Origin: Mesorhizobium sp.
GTDB lineage: Bacteria > Pseudomonadota > Alphaproteobacteria > Rhizobiales > Rhizobiaceae
NCBI GenBank assembly: GCA_019509685.1
Contig: JAEKLU010000136.1
Location: forward strand, 1-9,240
DNA length: 9,240 nucleotides
Direction of reading: 5' to 3'
Part shown: positions 1 to 5,638 of the stretch, in pieces
How positions within the stretch are numbered: position 1 is the first letter of the stretch
Layout of the letters: each line of letters begins with the position of its first letter
Made by a program: the position numbers and the translations under genes
The notes under the pieces: model-generated
The model's input: the letters and a program-made list of their open reading frames with translations, nothing else
Databases searched by the model: none
Told to the model about the DNA's origin: nothing

Positions 1-723
1 TTCGCGCGGCGCCTGGGCGATCTTGTGCCGCATCCGACGCAAGGGCCGATCGCCGGCACCGCTTCGATCCTCAACCTGGATTCCAGCCGTGGCGGCGGCC
101 GCGCCGACCAATGGCATACCGACGTCACTTTCGTGGATGCCTATCCGAAATTCTCCGTGCTTCGCGGCGTCGTCATTCCGGTGGCCGGCGGCGATACGAT
201 CTGGTCCAACACGCATGCCGTCTATGAAAGCCTGCCGGCGCCGCTCAAGCTCCTGGCGGAGAACCTCTGGGCCATCCACAGCAATGTCTACGACTACGCC
301 GCCGTCCGTCCCCGCGCCTCAGCCGAGGAACGCAAGCACTTCGAGGAGGTCTTCACCTCGACCGTCTACGAAACCGAGCATCCGGTCGTGCGCGTGCATC
401 CCGAAACCGGAGAGCGCTCGCTGCTGCTCGGCAATTTCGTGCAGCGTTTCGTCGGCCTGTCGAAGAGCGACTCTTCAAAACTCTATGAATTGTTCCAGAG
501 CTATGTGACGGCGCCGGAGAACACCGTGCGCTGGCGCTGGCAGGCCGGCGACGTCGCCATCTGGGACAATCGGGCCACGCAGCATTATGCAGTGAACGAT
601 TATGGCAGCGAGCAGCGCATCGTGCGCCGCGCCACCGTCGACGGCGATGTGCCGGTGAGCGTCGACGGACGCCGCAGCGTCACCCACGTCAAATCAGCCA
701 AGCCGACCGCTAAGGCCGCCTGA
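1..723 (+). CDS. TauD/TfdA-family 2-oxoglutarate-dependent dioxygenase, 5' end missing
   Basis: This is the C-terminal 240 residues of a cytoplasmic Fe(II)/2-oxoglutarate dioxygenase, open at the left edge; roughly 50-60 N-terminal residues lie outside. The reading frame is open from base 1. Numbering from the first visible residue, the metal ligands are His39 and Asp41 (in QWHTDVTF) and His195 (in TQHYAVNDY). Thr66 lies 25 residues after Asp41, and Arg206 and Arg210 lie 11 and 15 after His195. These spacings, and the 156 residues between the two histidines, equal those of E. coli TauD (H99, D101, T126, H255, R266, R270), where the residues bind iron, 2-oxoglutarate and the sulfonate. The active site is therefore complete. 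The stretches around [12 protein letters not shown] and [16 protein letters not shown] recall alkylsulfatase-type members (AtsK, Rv3406), so a sulfate ester or sulfonate substrate for sulfur scavenging is likely; which one cannot be told. The last 20 or so residues are a Lys/Ala-rich tail. Confidence 0.92.
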   Translation, partial: FARRLGDLVPHPTQGPIAGTASILNLDSSRGGGRADQWHTDVTFVDAYPKFSVLRGVVIPVAGGDTIWSNTHAVYESLPAPLKLLAENLWAIHSNVYDYAAVRPRASAEERKHFEEVFTSTVYETEHPVVRVHPETGERSLLLGNFVQRFVGLSKSDSSKLYELFQSYVTAPENTVRWRWQAGDVAIWDNRATQHYAVNDYGSEQRIVRRATVDGDVPVSVDGRRSVTHVKSAKPTAKAA

Positions 724-730
724 CGACAAA

Positions 731-770
731 CAGGGCGCTGTTCCTTCAACGCTGGTGGGACAGCGCCCTG
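731..770 (+). terminator. Hairpin terminator after the dioxygenase gene
   Basis: A perfect 11-base inverted repeat (CAGGGCGCTGT at 731-741, ACAGCGCCCTG at 760-770) encloses an 18-base loop and begins 7 bases after the stop codon. There is no T-run after it, so it may work as a factor-dependent terminator or as a 3' end stabiliser. It could serve transcripts from both sides. Confidence 0.6.
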
Positions 771-833
771 TCAGCGCGATGGGGAGAGCTACCGGCCTAA
801 GAGGTCCGCGGTCGAAAGCCAAACGGCAGCGTT

Positions 834-1019
834 TCAGACACGCGAGCGGTTCGCCCAGCGGAGCCCGACGAGGCCGATCAGCATGGTGACGAGGCCGATA
901 TAGAGCCACTGGCGCTGCCCGGTCATGAAGGAGCCATGGACGAGCCCGATCCCCTGCAGCGACCAAAGCACGCCGATGCCAAGTACAAGCAGCGCCAGCA
1001 CAATCCTGATCAATCGCAT
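834..1019 (-). CDS. Small two-helix inner membrane protein of unknown function
   Basis: A 61-residue protein read leftward from an ATG at 1019 to TGA at 834-836. It consists almost wholly of two hydrophobic helices, about residues 4-27 and 38-55, joined by a short polar loop (HGSFMTGQRQ). It ends in the basic WANRSRV and begins with MRLIR, so both ends are probably cytoplasmic. A purine-rich GGAGAGGG stretch lies about ten bases before the start codon and supports it. Short proteins of this build are common as hypothetical proteins in rhizobia, but I do not recognise a named family. It stands alone, convergent with the dioxygenase gene and divergent from the RlpA gene, so position gives no clue to its role. 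Confidence 0.7.
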   Translation of the reverse strand: MRLIRIVLALLVLGIGVLWSLQGIGLVHGSFMTGQRQWLYIGLVTMLIGLVGLRWANRSRV

Positions 1020-1328
1020 CGGTCAGACCCTCTCCGAAAGTCGATCCTGAACTGCCATATGCACGTGACAATTGACCGAGAGGAACCAATGCAGTTTCGT
1101 TCCGCTCTACTTGCAGTTTGACGATCGGCCCTGCCTGAAACAGCGAGGCAATCGATCCGATATTCATTCAGAATACGCCCGGATGACGCCGGAAATATCA
1201 TGACAAACTGTTTCCCGGCGACTCCAAACGTGTGCCGTTGCCATGGAACCGCCAGATGCCCGCCGCATTTCCTGCCTCATTCGGCACTTACGGCGGGGCC
1301 TATCTGTAACGGAGCCATCCCCCAAAGC
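1020..1328. other. Intergenic region between the divergent small membrane protein and RlpA genes
   Basis: These 309 bases should hold the two divergent promoters, but I see no -35/-10 pair good enough to call. The only distinct item is the 11-codon reading frame at 1089-1121. The frame that is open from 1200 into the RlpA gene encodes a Cys/Pro-rich stretch ahead of the signal peptide and is unlikely to be translated. Confidence 0.5.
1089..1121 (+). CDS. Possible 10-residue leader peptide or remnant of a signal-peptide start
   Basis: An ATG follows a good Shine-Dalgarno sequence (GAGAGGAACCA then ATG) and opens a frame for MQFRSALLAV that ends at once in TGA. The peptide looks like the first residues of a secretion signal. 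It may be the start of a decayed gene, a leader peptide, or chance. Nothing after the stop restores a signal-peptide-like sequence that I can follow. Confidence 0.2.
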   Translation: MQFRSALLAV

Positions 1329-1691
1329 ATGAAGAAAACAAACCAGACCGCGCTTGTCGCGGTAACGATCGCGGCTGGCCTGATGGCCGGAGCTTCGTCC
1401 GCCTCCTCCGCCGCCGCGCAATGCGGCCGCGCTTCCTGGTATGCGCTGCATTCCAGAACCGCCTCAGGGGAACGCATGAACCCCTCGGCAATGACTGCCG
1501 CTCACCGCACACTGCCCTTTGGCACCAAGCTCAAGGTCACCAACAAGAACAATGGCCGTAGCGTTGTCGTGCGCATCAACGATCGCGGGCCGTTCATAAG
1601 GGGACGCGTGCTCGACCTCTCCCGCGGGGCCGCGGGCCAGCTGGGCTTCATCGGTTCGGGCCAGACCGCCGTCTGCATGGCGCGGGTCTAG
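1329..1691 (+). CDS. rlpA: RlpA-like secreted protein with a double-psi beta-barrel domain
   Basis: Short member of the RlpA family (septal ring or rare lipoprotein A), whose better-known members cleave peptidoglycan strands that lack stem peptides. I chose the ATG at 1329 (120 residues), not the in-frame ATG at 1200, because it starts directly on a signal peptide: MKK, a hydrophobic stretch at residues 8-21 and small residues up to AAAQ at about 31. A GGAG sequence lies 14 bases upstream, somewhat far. The mature part is a single barrel domain with the family signatures [14 protein letters not shown] (35-48), [10 protein letters not shown] (56-65, His59) and VRINDRGPF (81-89, Asp85), ending in [12 protein letters not shown]. 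There is no SPOR domain and no convincing lipobox, so it is probably a soluble periplasmic protein. Cys32 and Cys116 could form a disulfide linking the two ends. It is transcribed alone and followed by a terminator. Enzyme activity is inferred from the family only. Confidence 0.88.
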   Translation: MKKTNQTALVAVTIAAGLMAGASSASSAAAQCGRASWYALHSRTASGERMNPSAMTAAHRTLPFGTKLKVTNKNNGRSVVVRINDRGPFIRGRVLDLSRGAAGQLGFIGSGQTAVCMARV

Positions 1692-1699
1692 TTTGTGGA

Positions 1700-1724
1700 G
1701 TGTCCGGCAAGAGGGGCCGGACAC
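1700..1724 (+). terminator. Hairpin terminator of the RlpA gene
   Basis: Nine perfect base pairs (GTGTCCGGC at 1700-1708, GCCGGACAC at 1716-1724) enclose a 7-base loop, starting 8 bases after the stop. A second, weaker hairpin (CCGGC at 1763-1767, GCCGG at 1775-1779) runs straight into TTTT at 1780-1783, so termination may take place at two sites. Confidence 0.65.
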
Positions 1725-1827
1725 ATATCCTTCACATTTCGGCAGCGCACATTGAGCCGGCTCCGGCGCTGAAGGCCGGTTTTCAACAGCTTGGACCAAG
1801 GATGCATTCGTCAGACAAAATGACGTA

Positions 1828-1838
1828 TTGCATCGCAA
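1828..1838. promoter_or_regulatory. TTGC-N3-GCAA dyad upstream of phaZ, candidate PhaR operator
   Basis: TTGCATCGCAA is a perfect four-base dyad around a three-base centre, 88 bases before the phaZ start. From memory, PhaR, the PHA-sensing repressor of alphaproteobacteria such as Rhodobacter and Paracoccus, binds TGC-rich dyads of the form CTGC-N3-GCAG. The site shares the TGC-N3-GCA core and the spacing. That it works here is inference. Confidence 0.4.
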
Positions 1839-1925
1839 CAATATCTTGTTAACCTCCGCGCGAGACATTCAAGGCTCGGCGTTGCCCGTCGTCCCTTCGG
1901 TGGTCGGGCAGCAGCGGGGTTCTTG

Positions 1926-3203
1926 ATGTTCTACCAGCTTTACGAATTGAACCATGCGGCGCTGCAGCCCGCGCGCCTCTATGCCGATACGGTTCGGTTG
2001 TTCTACTCCAATCCGCTCAACCCGATCTCGCACACCGCCTTCGGTCGCTCGGTGGCGGCGACCGCGGAACTGTTCGAGCGCACCACCCGCCGCTACGGCA
2101 AACCGCAATTCGGCCTCGACAAGACCGTCGTCGACTGGAAGAGCGTCGACGTCAGCGAAAAGACGGTATGGTCGAAGCCGTTTTGCAATCTGATCCGCTT
2201 TGAGCGTTCCGTTCCGGCCGGCCGCAAGCCCGACCAGAAGCTTCTGATCGTGGCGCCGATGTCTGGCCACTACGCGACGCTGCTGCGCGGCACGGTGGAA
2301 GCGATGCTGCCTTACGCCGACGTCCACATCACCGACTGGGTCGACGCCCGCATGGTGCCTTTGTCGCAGGGCAGCTTCGATCTCGACGACTATATCGACT
2401 ATGTCATCGAGATGTTCCACGCGCTCGGCCCCGACACCCATGTCATGGCGGTGTGCCAGCCTTCGGTGCCGGTGCTGGCGGCGGTGGCGCTGATGGAAAA
2501 GCGCGGCGATCCTTTCGTGCCCTCGACCATGACGCTGATGGGCGGCCCGGTCGACACGCGGCGCAACCCGACGGCGGTCAATCTTCTGGCCAAGGAAAAG
2601 GGCATCGACTGGTTCCGCGACAATGTCGTGATGCGGGCGCCCTGGCCGGTGCCGGGCTTCGGCCGCGAGGTCTATCCCGGCTTCCTGCAGCTGTCGGGCT
2701 TCATGAGCATGAACCTCGACCGTCACATCATCGCCCACAAGGACTTCTTCATGCACCTTGTGAAGCATGACGGCGACAATGCCGAGAAGCATCGCGACTT
2801 CTATGACGAATATCTGGCGGTCATGGACCTGACCGCCGAATTCTACCTGCAGACGGTCGATACGGTGTTCGTGCGCCACGCTTTGCCCAAGGGTGAGATG
2901 ATGCATCGTGGCGAGGCGGTCGACCCGAAGGCGATCCGCAACGTGGCGCTGCTCACCATCGAGGGCGAGAACGACGATATTTCCGGCCTCGGCCAGACCC
3001 AGGCCGCGCATGACCTGTGCGTCAACATCCCGGCCGACAAGCATGCGCATTACATGCAGCCTGCCGTCGGTCACTACGGCGTCTTCAACGGCTCGCGCTT
3101 CCGCTCGGAAATCGTGCCGCGCATCGTCGACTTCATTTCCAGCTACGGCCGCCAGCAGCGGGTGGCCGCGAAGCCGAAGCTGGTCCGCTCCGCCAGGAGC
3201 TGA
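1926..3203 (+). CDS. phaZ: Intracellular polyhydroxyalkanoate (PHB) depolymerase
   Basis: A 425-residue alpha/beta hydrolase that breaks down stored polyhydroxybutyrate granules in the cytoplasm, releasing 3-hydroxybutyrate units. The N-terminus MFYQLYELNHAA is typical of the family, which favours the ATG at 1926 over the adjacent TTG at 1923; a GC-rich GCGGGG precedes it. There is no signal peptide, which fits an intracellular enzyme. The catalytic triad of this class, with cysteine in place of the usual serine, can be read: Cys177 in VCQPSVP, Asp350 or Asp351 in GENDDISG, and His383 in VGHYGVF. It lacks a lipase box, unlike secreted depolymerases. The length matches the family's usual 400-430 residues. 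It stands alone, with a long leader holding a PhaR-like dyad at 1828-1838. No PHA synthase or phasin gene is in view. Family assignment is firm; exact polymer preference is not visible. Confidence 0.95.
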   Translation: MFYQLYELNHAALQPARLYADTVRLFYSNPLNPISHTAFGRSVAATAELFERTTRRYGKPQFGLDKTVVDWKSVDVSEKTVWSKPFCNLIRFERSVPAGRKPDQKLLIVAPMSGHYATLLRGTVEAMLPYADVHITDWVDARMVPLSQGSFDLDDYIDYVIEMFHALGPDTHVMAVCQPSVPVLAAVALMEKRGDPFVPSTMTLMGGPVDTRRNPTAVNLLAKEKGIDWFRDNVVMRAPWPVPGFGREVYPGFLQLSGFMSMNLDRHIIAHKDFFMHLVKHDGDNAEKHRDFYDEYLAVMDLTAEFYLQTVDTVFVRHALPKGEMMHRGEAVDPKAIRNVALLTIEGENDDISGLGQTQAAHDLCVNIPADKHAHYMQPAVGHYGVFNGSRFRSEIVPRIVDFISSYGRQQRVAAKPKLVRSARS

Positions 3204-3225
3204 GCTGGACAAAAGCGTAGCCGCC

Positions 3226-3243
3226 GGCCGCCATTGCGCGGCC
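3226..3243 (+). terminator. Weak GC hairpin after phaZ
   Basis: GGCCGC (3226-3231) pairs with GCGGCC (3238-3243) around a 6-base loop, 22 bases after the phaZ stop, followed only by TT. The stem is short, so this is a weak candidate, but it is the only hairpin I see between phaZ and the next promoter. Confidence 0.3.
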
Positions 3244-3332
3244 TTCCTGCATTGTCCGATTGCCTCTGTTGCGAAAGTGCCGCGGTCGGGATCGCGCAGG
3301 TAACCATGACGCCAACTCGCCGCTATCGCTAA

Positions 3333-3360
3333 TTGACACGGAGTGTAAATCCCCTTTAAC
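3333..3360 (+). promoter_or_regulatory. Candidate promoter of the BTLCP protease gene
   Basis: A perfect -35 hexamer TTGACA (3333-3338) is followed after 16 bases by TTTAAC (3355-3360) as a partial -10. The -10 overlaps the first half of the CtrA-like box, so CtrA bound there would compete with or otherwise affect RNA polymerase. The start codon is about 30 bases downstream. Confidence 0.45.
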
Positions 3361-3371
3361 GTTTTGTTAAC
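3356..3371 (+). promoter_or_regulatory. CtrA box (TTAA-N7-TTAAC) upstream of the BTLCP protease gene
   Basis: TTAA at 3356-3359, seven bases, then TTAAC at 3367-3371: an exact match to the consensus of CtrA, the cell-cycle response regulator of Caulobacter and the Rhizobiales. It ends 19 bases before the protease start codon. The second half lies in a perfect 12-base palindrome, TTTGTTAACAAA (3363-3374), which could instead be the site of another dimeric regulator. Confidence 0.55.
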
Positions 3372-3390
3372 AAACAGGGCGGCGGGGACA

Positions 3391-4008
3391 ATGACTTCCT
3401 CAGCGATGACGCGAATATTGCGTTTGTGCGCGGTTGCAGGGCTGACGATCTCAGCCCACTGGGCCGTGCCGGCCTGGGCGGCGGGCGCCATGGTCACCGG
3501 CGGGCTGACCTCGCAGCCGATCGGACATTATGATTTCTGCAAGTTGCATCCAAGCGAATGCGACATCCGTCCGGCCAATCTGGCGCCGGCCAAGATGACC
3601 GACGGTTTCTTGCGCAAGCTGATCAATGTGAGCGCCAGGGTAAACGCCGCCGTCAAGCCGATGAGCGATCTCGATCATTACGGCAAGGACGAAGTCTGGG
3701 CCTATCCGGACGATGGCTATGGCGATTGCGAGGACTATGTGCTCGAAAAGCGCCGCCAGCTTTCGCGCATGGGGATTTCACTTGCCGATCTTCTGATCAC
3801 CGTGGTGCGCAAGCCCGATGGCGAAGGCCATTCGGTGCTGACGGTGCGCACCGACAAGGGCGATTACGTCCTCGACAATTTGACCGACAAGGTCAAAGCC
3901 TGGGACGCCACCGGCTACCGCTTCCTCAAGCGGCAGGCGATCGACAACACCGGACGCTGGGTGTCGATCCGCGAAGGCCAGGCGGTGCTTGTGGGATCGG
4001 TGCAGTAG
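3391..4008 (+). CDS. Secreted transglutaminase-like cysteine protease (BTLCP / LapG family)
   Basis: A 205-residue protein of the bacterial transglutaminase-like cysteine proteinase family (PF06035). The triad is clear: Cys113 in YGDCEDYVLEKR, His147 in GEGHSVLTVRT and Asp162 in YVLDNL. The 34- and 15-residue spacings are close to those of LapG (C135, H172, D189), the periplasmic Ca-dependent protease that releases large surface adhesins. An N-terminal signal peptide (hydrophobic stretch at about residues 11-23, then VPAWAAG) places it in the periplasm. I start at the ATG at 3391, which follows a GGCGGGG sequence; the ATG at 3406 is possible, the in-frame TTG at 3364 less so because it falls inside the operator region. 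No LapA-like adhesin, LapD-like receptor or type I transporter is in view, so the substrate is unknown; rhizobial members often stand alone. The residues TDKGDYVLD before the last catalytic residue are well kept. A CtrA box lies just upstream. Confidence 0.9.
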   Translation: MTSSAMTRILRLCAVAGLTISAHWAVPAWAAGAMVTGGLTSQPIGHYDFCKLHPSECDIRPANLAPAKMTDGFLRKLINVSARVNAAVKPMSDLDHYGKDEVWAYPDDGYGDCEDYVLEKRRQLSRMGISLADLLITVVRKPDGEGHSVLTVRTDKGDYVLDNLTDKVKAWDATGYRFLKRQAIDNTGRWVSIREGQAVLVGSVQ

Positions 4009-4030
4009 GAACTGGCCACCGCAACCTTAG

Positions 4031-4193
4031 CTTCGTCATCCTAGGGCGGAGCATGGAGCGAAGCGACGCGCGCAAACCCTAGGATCCATGCCGTGACATC
4101 GACCATAGAGTGCGACGGTGCAGGATTCTGCATCGTATTCAACACCTTAACGTCACGGCATGGATCCTCGGGTCAAGCCCGAGGATGACGAAG
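4031..4193. repeat. Long palindromic intergenic repeat with nested hairpins
   Basis: The outer ends form an inverted repeat of 12 bases (CTTCGTCATCCT at 4031-4042, AGGATGACGAAG at 4182-4193). An inner pair of 17 bases (4081-4097 with 4152-4168) includes the BamHI-like GGATCC and GCCGTGAC. Each side also folds on itself: ATCCTAGGG (4038-4046) with CCCTAGGAT (4077-4085), and CCTCGGG (4166-4172) with CCCGAGG (4178-4184). The centre has another hairpin (4115-4123 with 4128-4136, one G-T pair). The layout and sequence recall mosaic repeats frequent between rhizobial genes. It has no coding content. It may end transcription of the protease gene upstream. Confidence 0.85.
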
Positions 4194-4303
4194 AAAGGGT
4201 TCCGCTCTCTCGAAAACCATTTTTCCGCACCCCTCCATGAACCATTTGCGTCCGGCCGGAGACACACAGGCGTGGACAACAAACCCAACCATGGAGAATT
4301 CAA

Positions 4304-4546
4304 ATGACTGCTTTTCTGAGAAACACCTTGCTTGCCGTCGTCGCGGTATCGGCCCTGACCGGGTCGGCCCTGGCGGATCAGACCATCAAAAGCTGCGCCA
4401 AGACCGACATCAATGACCTGTGGAGCGGCCGCTGCTGCAGCGCCGGCGACTCGAGTTGCCTGCGCGGCGGCAAAGGTGGCCGCGACCACAATGACAAGGG
4501 CGGCCGGGGCGGCAGTACCAACGGCGCCGGCGCTGGTAAGCTTTGA
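4304..4546 (+). CDS. Small secreted Cys- and Gly-rich protein of unknown function
   Basis: An 80-residue protein with a GGAG ribosome-binding site about seven bases before its ATG. It has a classical signal peptide (MTAFLRN, a hydrophobic stretch to about residue 20, cleavage near SALA-DQ). The mature part, about 55 residues, has four cysteines (one in SCAK, a pair in GRCCSAG, one in SSCLRG) that could form two disulfides, then a low-complexity tail rich in glycine with charged residues (GGKGGRDHNDKGGRGG). I do not recognise the family and see no enzyme motif. It lies between two palindromic repeats, with no partner gene on its strand close enough to share a message. The ribosome site, signal peptide and even cysteine count argue that it is real. 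Confidence 0.65.
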   Translation: MTAFLRNTLLAVVAVSALTGSALADQTIKSCAKTDINDLWSGRCCSAGDSSCLRGGKGGRDHNDKGGRGGSTNGAGAGKL

Positions 4547-4610
4547 TTCGTGGGCAGATCCGCAAGCGAAAGCGTATTGGGCTCACCATTGTGAGCGCCC
4601 AGATGTCGCA

Positions 4611-4703
4611 AGGTTGGCGCCGCCCCTCATTGCCCTGCCGGGCATTTCTCCTTGTTCACGGGGAGAAGGGAGCGGCAGCCAGATGAGGCGGCGGCGCCAA
4701 CCT
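4611..4703. repeat. Palindromic intergenic repeat, possibly a two-way terminator
   Basis: The ends are an inverted repeat of 20 against 21 bases with a single bulge (4611-4630 with 4683-4703). Inside lie CTGCCG (4635-4640) with CGGCAG (4673-4678), and TTCTCC (4646-4651) with GGAGAA (4662-4667). The interior (TGCCCTGCCGGGCAT, then TCTCC and GGGGAGAA) is related to the element at 9003-9141. It sits between two convergent genes, the small secreted protein and the XRE regulator. A CTTTTT run at 4707-4712 on the plus strand would suit termination. Confidence 0.75.
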
Positions 4704-4719
4704 GTCCTTTTTACGCTTG

Positions 4720-5088
4720 TCACCCACGTCGCCCGAGAGCCTGGCGGATCGAGGCGCTGAGGCGACCCAGTTCAGCCTCGTCCAGCTTTTCGATGCTCTC
4801 GGCCAGCAGGTTGGCCAATTCTGTCGCCGCCGGTGACAGGCCCGACGTGTCGATCCGCACTCTCGGATGCGAGCTCTCGGCGAGGCGGGCGAGATCCTCG
4901 GCGTCATCCCAGATGATGTTGAAATAGCCGATGATCTTCTGGATCAGCGTCCAGGTCGGCGCGCCGCGGCGGCCGTGCTCGAGCGCCGAAAGATAGGCGG
5001 CGCTGACGCCGATGGCTTGCGCCATCGCTTTCTGGCTGACGCCGCGTTCGGCGCGCAGCGCGCGCAATTTTTCGCCGAACGGCGTCAT
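4720..5088 (-). CDS. XRE-family helix-turn-helix transcriptional regulator
   Basis: A 122-residue DNA-binding protein. Residues 6-58 form a Cro/C1-type domain, with the helix-turn-helix at about SQKAMAQAIGVSAAYLSALE (18-37), followed by HGRRG and APTWTLIQKII. The C-terminal half (residues 60-122) is polar and helical (AATELANLLAESIEKLDEAELGRL) and probably serves in dimerisation; it shows no known sensor domain. The ATG at 5088 starts 25 bases after the smr stop codon, so it is the last gene of the timA-mltA-smr run and is probably cotranscribed. A comparable regulator after smr is, as I recall, a regular feature in rhizobia. Its targets are not visible; autoregulation would act only if it has its own promoter. 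The palindromic repeat at 4611-4703 follows its stop. Confidence 0.88.
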   Translation of the reverse strand: MTPFGEKLRALRAERGVSQKAMAQAIGVSAAYLSALEHGRRGAPTWTLIQKIIGYFNIIWDDAEDLARLAESSHPRVRIDTSGLSPAATELANLLAESIEKLDEAELGRLSASIRQALGRRG

Positions 5089-5113
5089 TGGCGCATCCCG
5101 ATGCCAAGTGACC

Positions 5114-5638
5114 TCATGAGCGGGTCCGCCTTAGCCGCACATAGAGCGCGCCGGAGCCGCCATGATTGCGGGCGGCATGGTCGTGGCTGGAGACAAGATG
5201 GCGGAACGCCGGCGTCGACAGCCAGGCCGGCACGGCGCGGCGCAAGATGCCGTCGCCACCCGACGACGAGCCCTTGCCGGTGATGATCAGCACATAGCGG
5301 ACACCGCCGGCATGCGCGCGATGCAGGAAGGTGAGCAGCAGCGAATAGGCCTCGTCCTGCGTCATGCCATGCAGGTCGACGCGACCTTCGAGCGGCAGCC
5401 TGCCTTTCTTCAGCTTGTTGAGGGTCTGGTCGTCGAGCACATGCGAGACATGCTGCGTCTTGGGTTTTGCGACAGCGGCCGGCCCCCCGTTGACCGGAGC
5501 GGCCGCCGGCTCTGGCTTAGGCTCGATAATGTCGGGAATCTCGACGACGGTCCTGCCTTTGAGCGGCCGCGCCGTGCGCGCGATGAGGTTCCACAGGATG
5601 CGGTCGTCTTCGCTGAGCTTGTCGTCGCGGCGGCTCAT
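5114..5638 (-). CDS. smr: Smr (MutS2 C-terminal type) domain protein
   Basis: A 174-residue protein with a polar N-terminal region (1-85, including a Pro/Ala-rich linker at 40-60) and a C-terminal Smr domain (about 86-170). The domain's signature elements are all present: VDLHGM (87-92), ITGKG (119-123), ILRRAVPAWL (131-140) and NHGGSGALYV (158-167). Smr domains have nicking or RNA-cleaving activity in studied members (MutS2, SmrB) and this is a stand-alone version; substrate here is unknown. Its ATG overlaps the mltA stop in an ATGA, which implies translational coupling. A cell-wall enzyme coupled to a nucleic-acid protein is a fixed pairing in rhizobia with no known reason. Confidence 0.92.
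   Translation of the reverse strand: MSRRDDKLSEDDRILWNLIARTARPLKGRTVVEIPDIIEPKPEPAAAPVNGGPAAVAKPKTQHVSHVLDDQTLNKLKKGRLPLEGRVDLHGMTQDEAYSLLLTFLHRAHAGGVRYVLIITGKGSSSGGDGILRRAVPAWLSTPAFRHLVSSHDHAARNHGGSGALYVRLRRTRS

Noticed and set aside
1200..1328. Longer start for the RlpA protein at the ATG at 1200
   Set aside because: It would put 43 Cys/Pro-rich residues before an evident signal peptide; the ATG at 1329 opens on the signal peptide itself.
1848..1856. A CtrA half-site (TTAACC) upstream of phaZ
   Set aside because: No second TTAA stands at the right distance and the next bases do not continue to the TTAACCAT form, so a match this short is expected by chance.
1869..3497. A 542-codon open frame on the minus strand opposite phaZ
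   Set aside because: The protein is a His/Arg/Val-rich run typical of the antisense of a GC-rich gene, it shares no motif with any family I know, and the plus strand encodes a clear PhaZ with its triad.
4110..4307. A 65-codon plus-strand frame through the palindromic repeat
   Set aside because: Most of it is repeat sequence (ILGSSPRMTKK is a typical translation of such repeats), and it overlaps the ribosome site of the small secreted protein gene.
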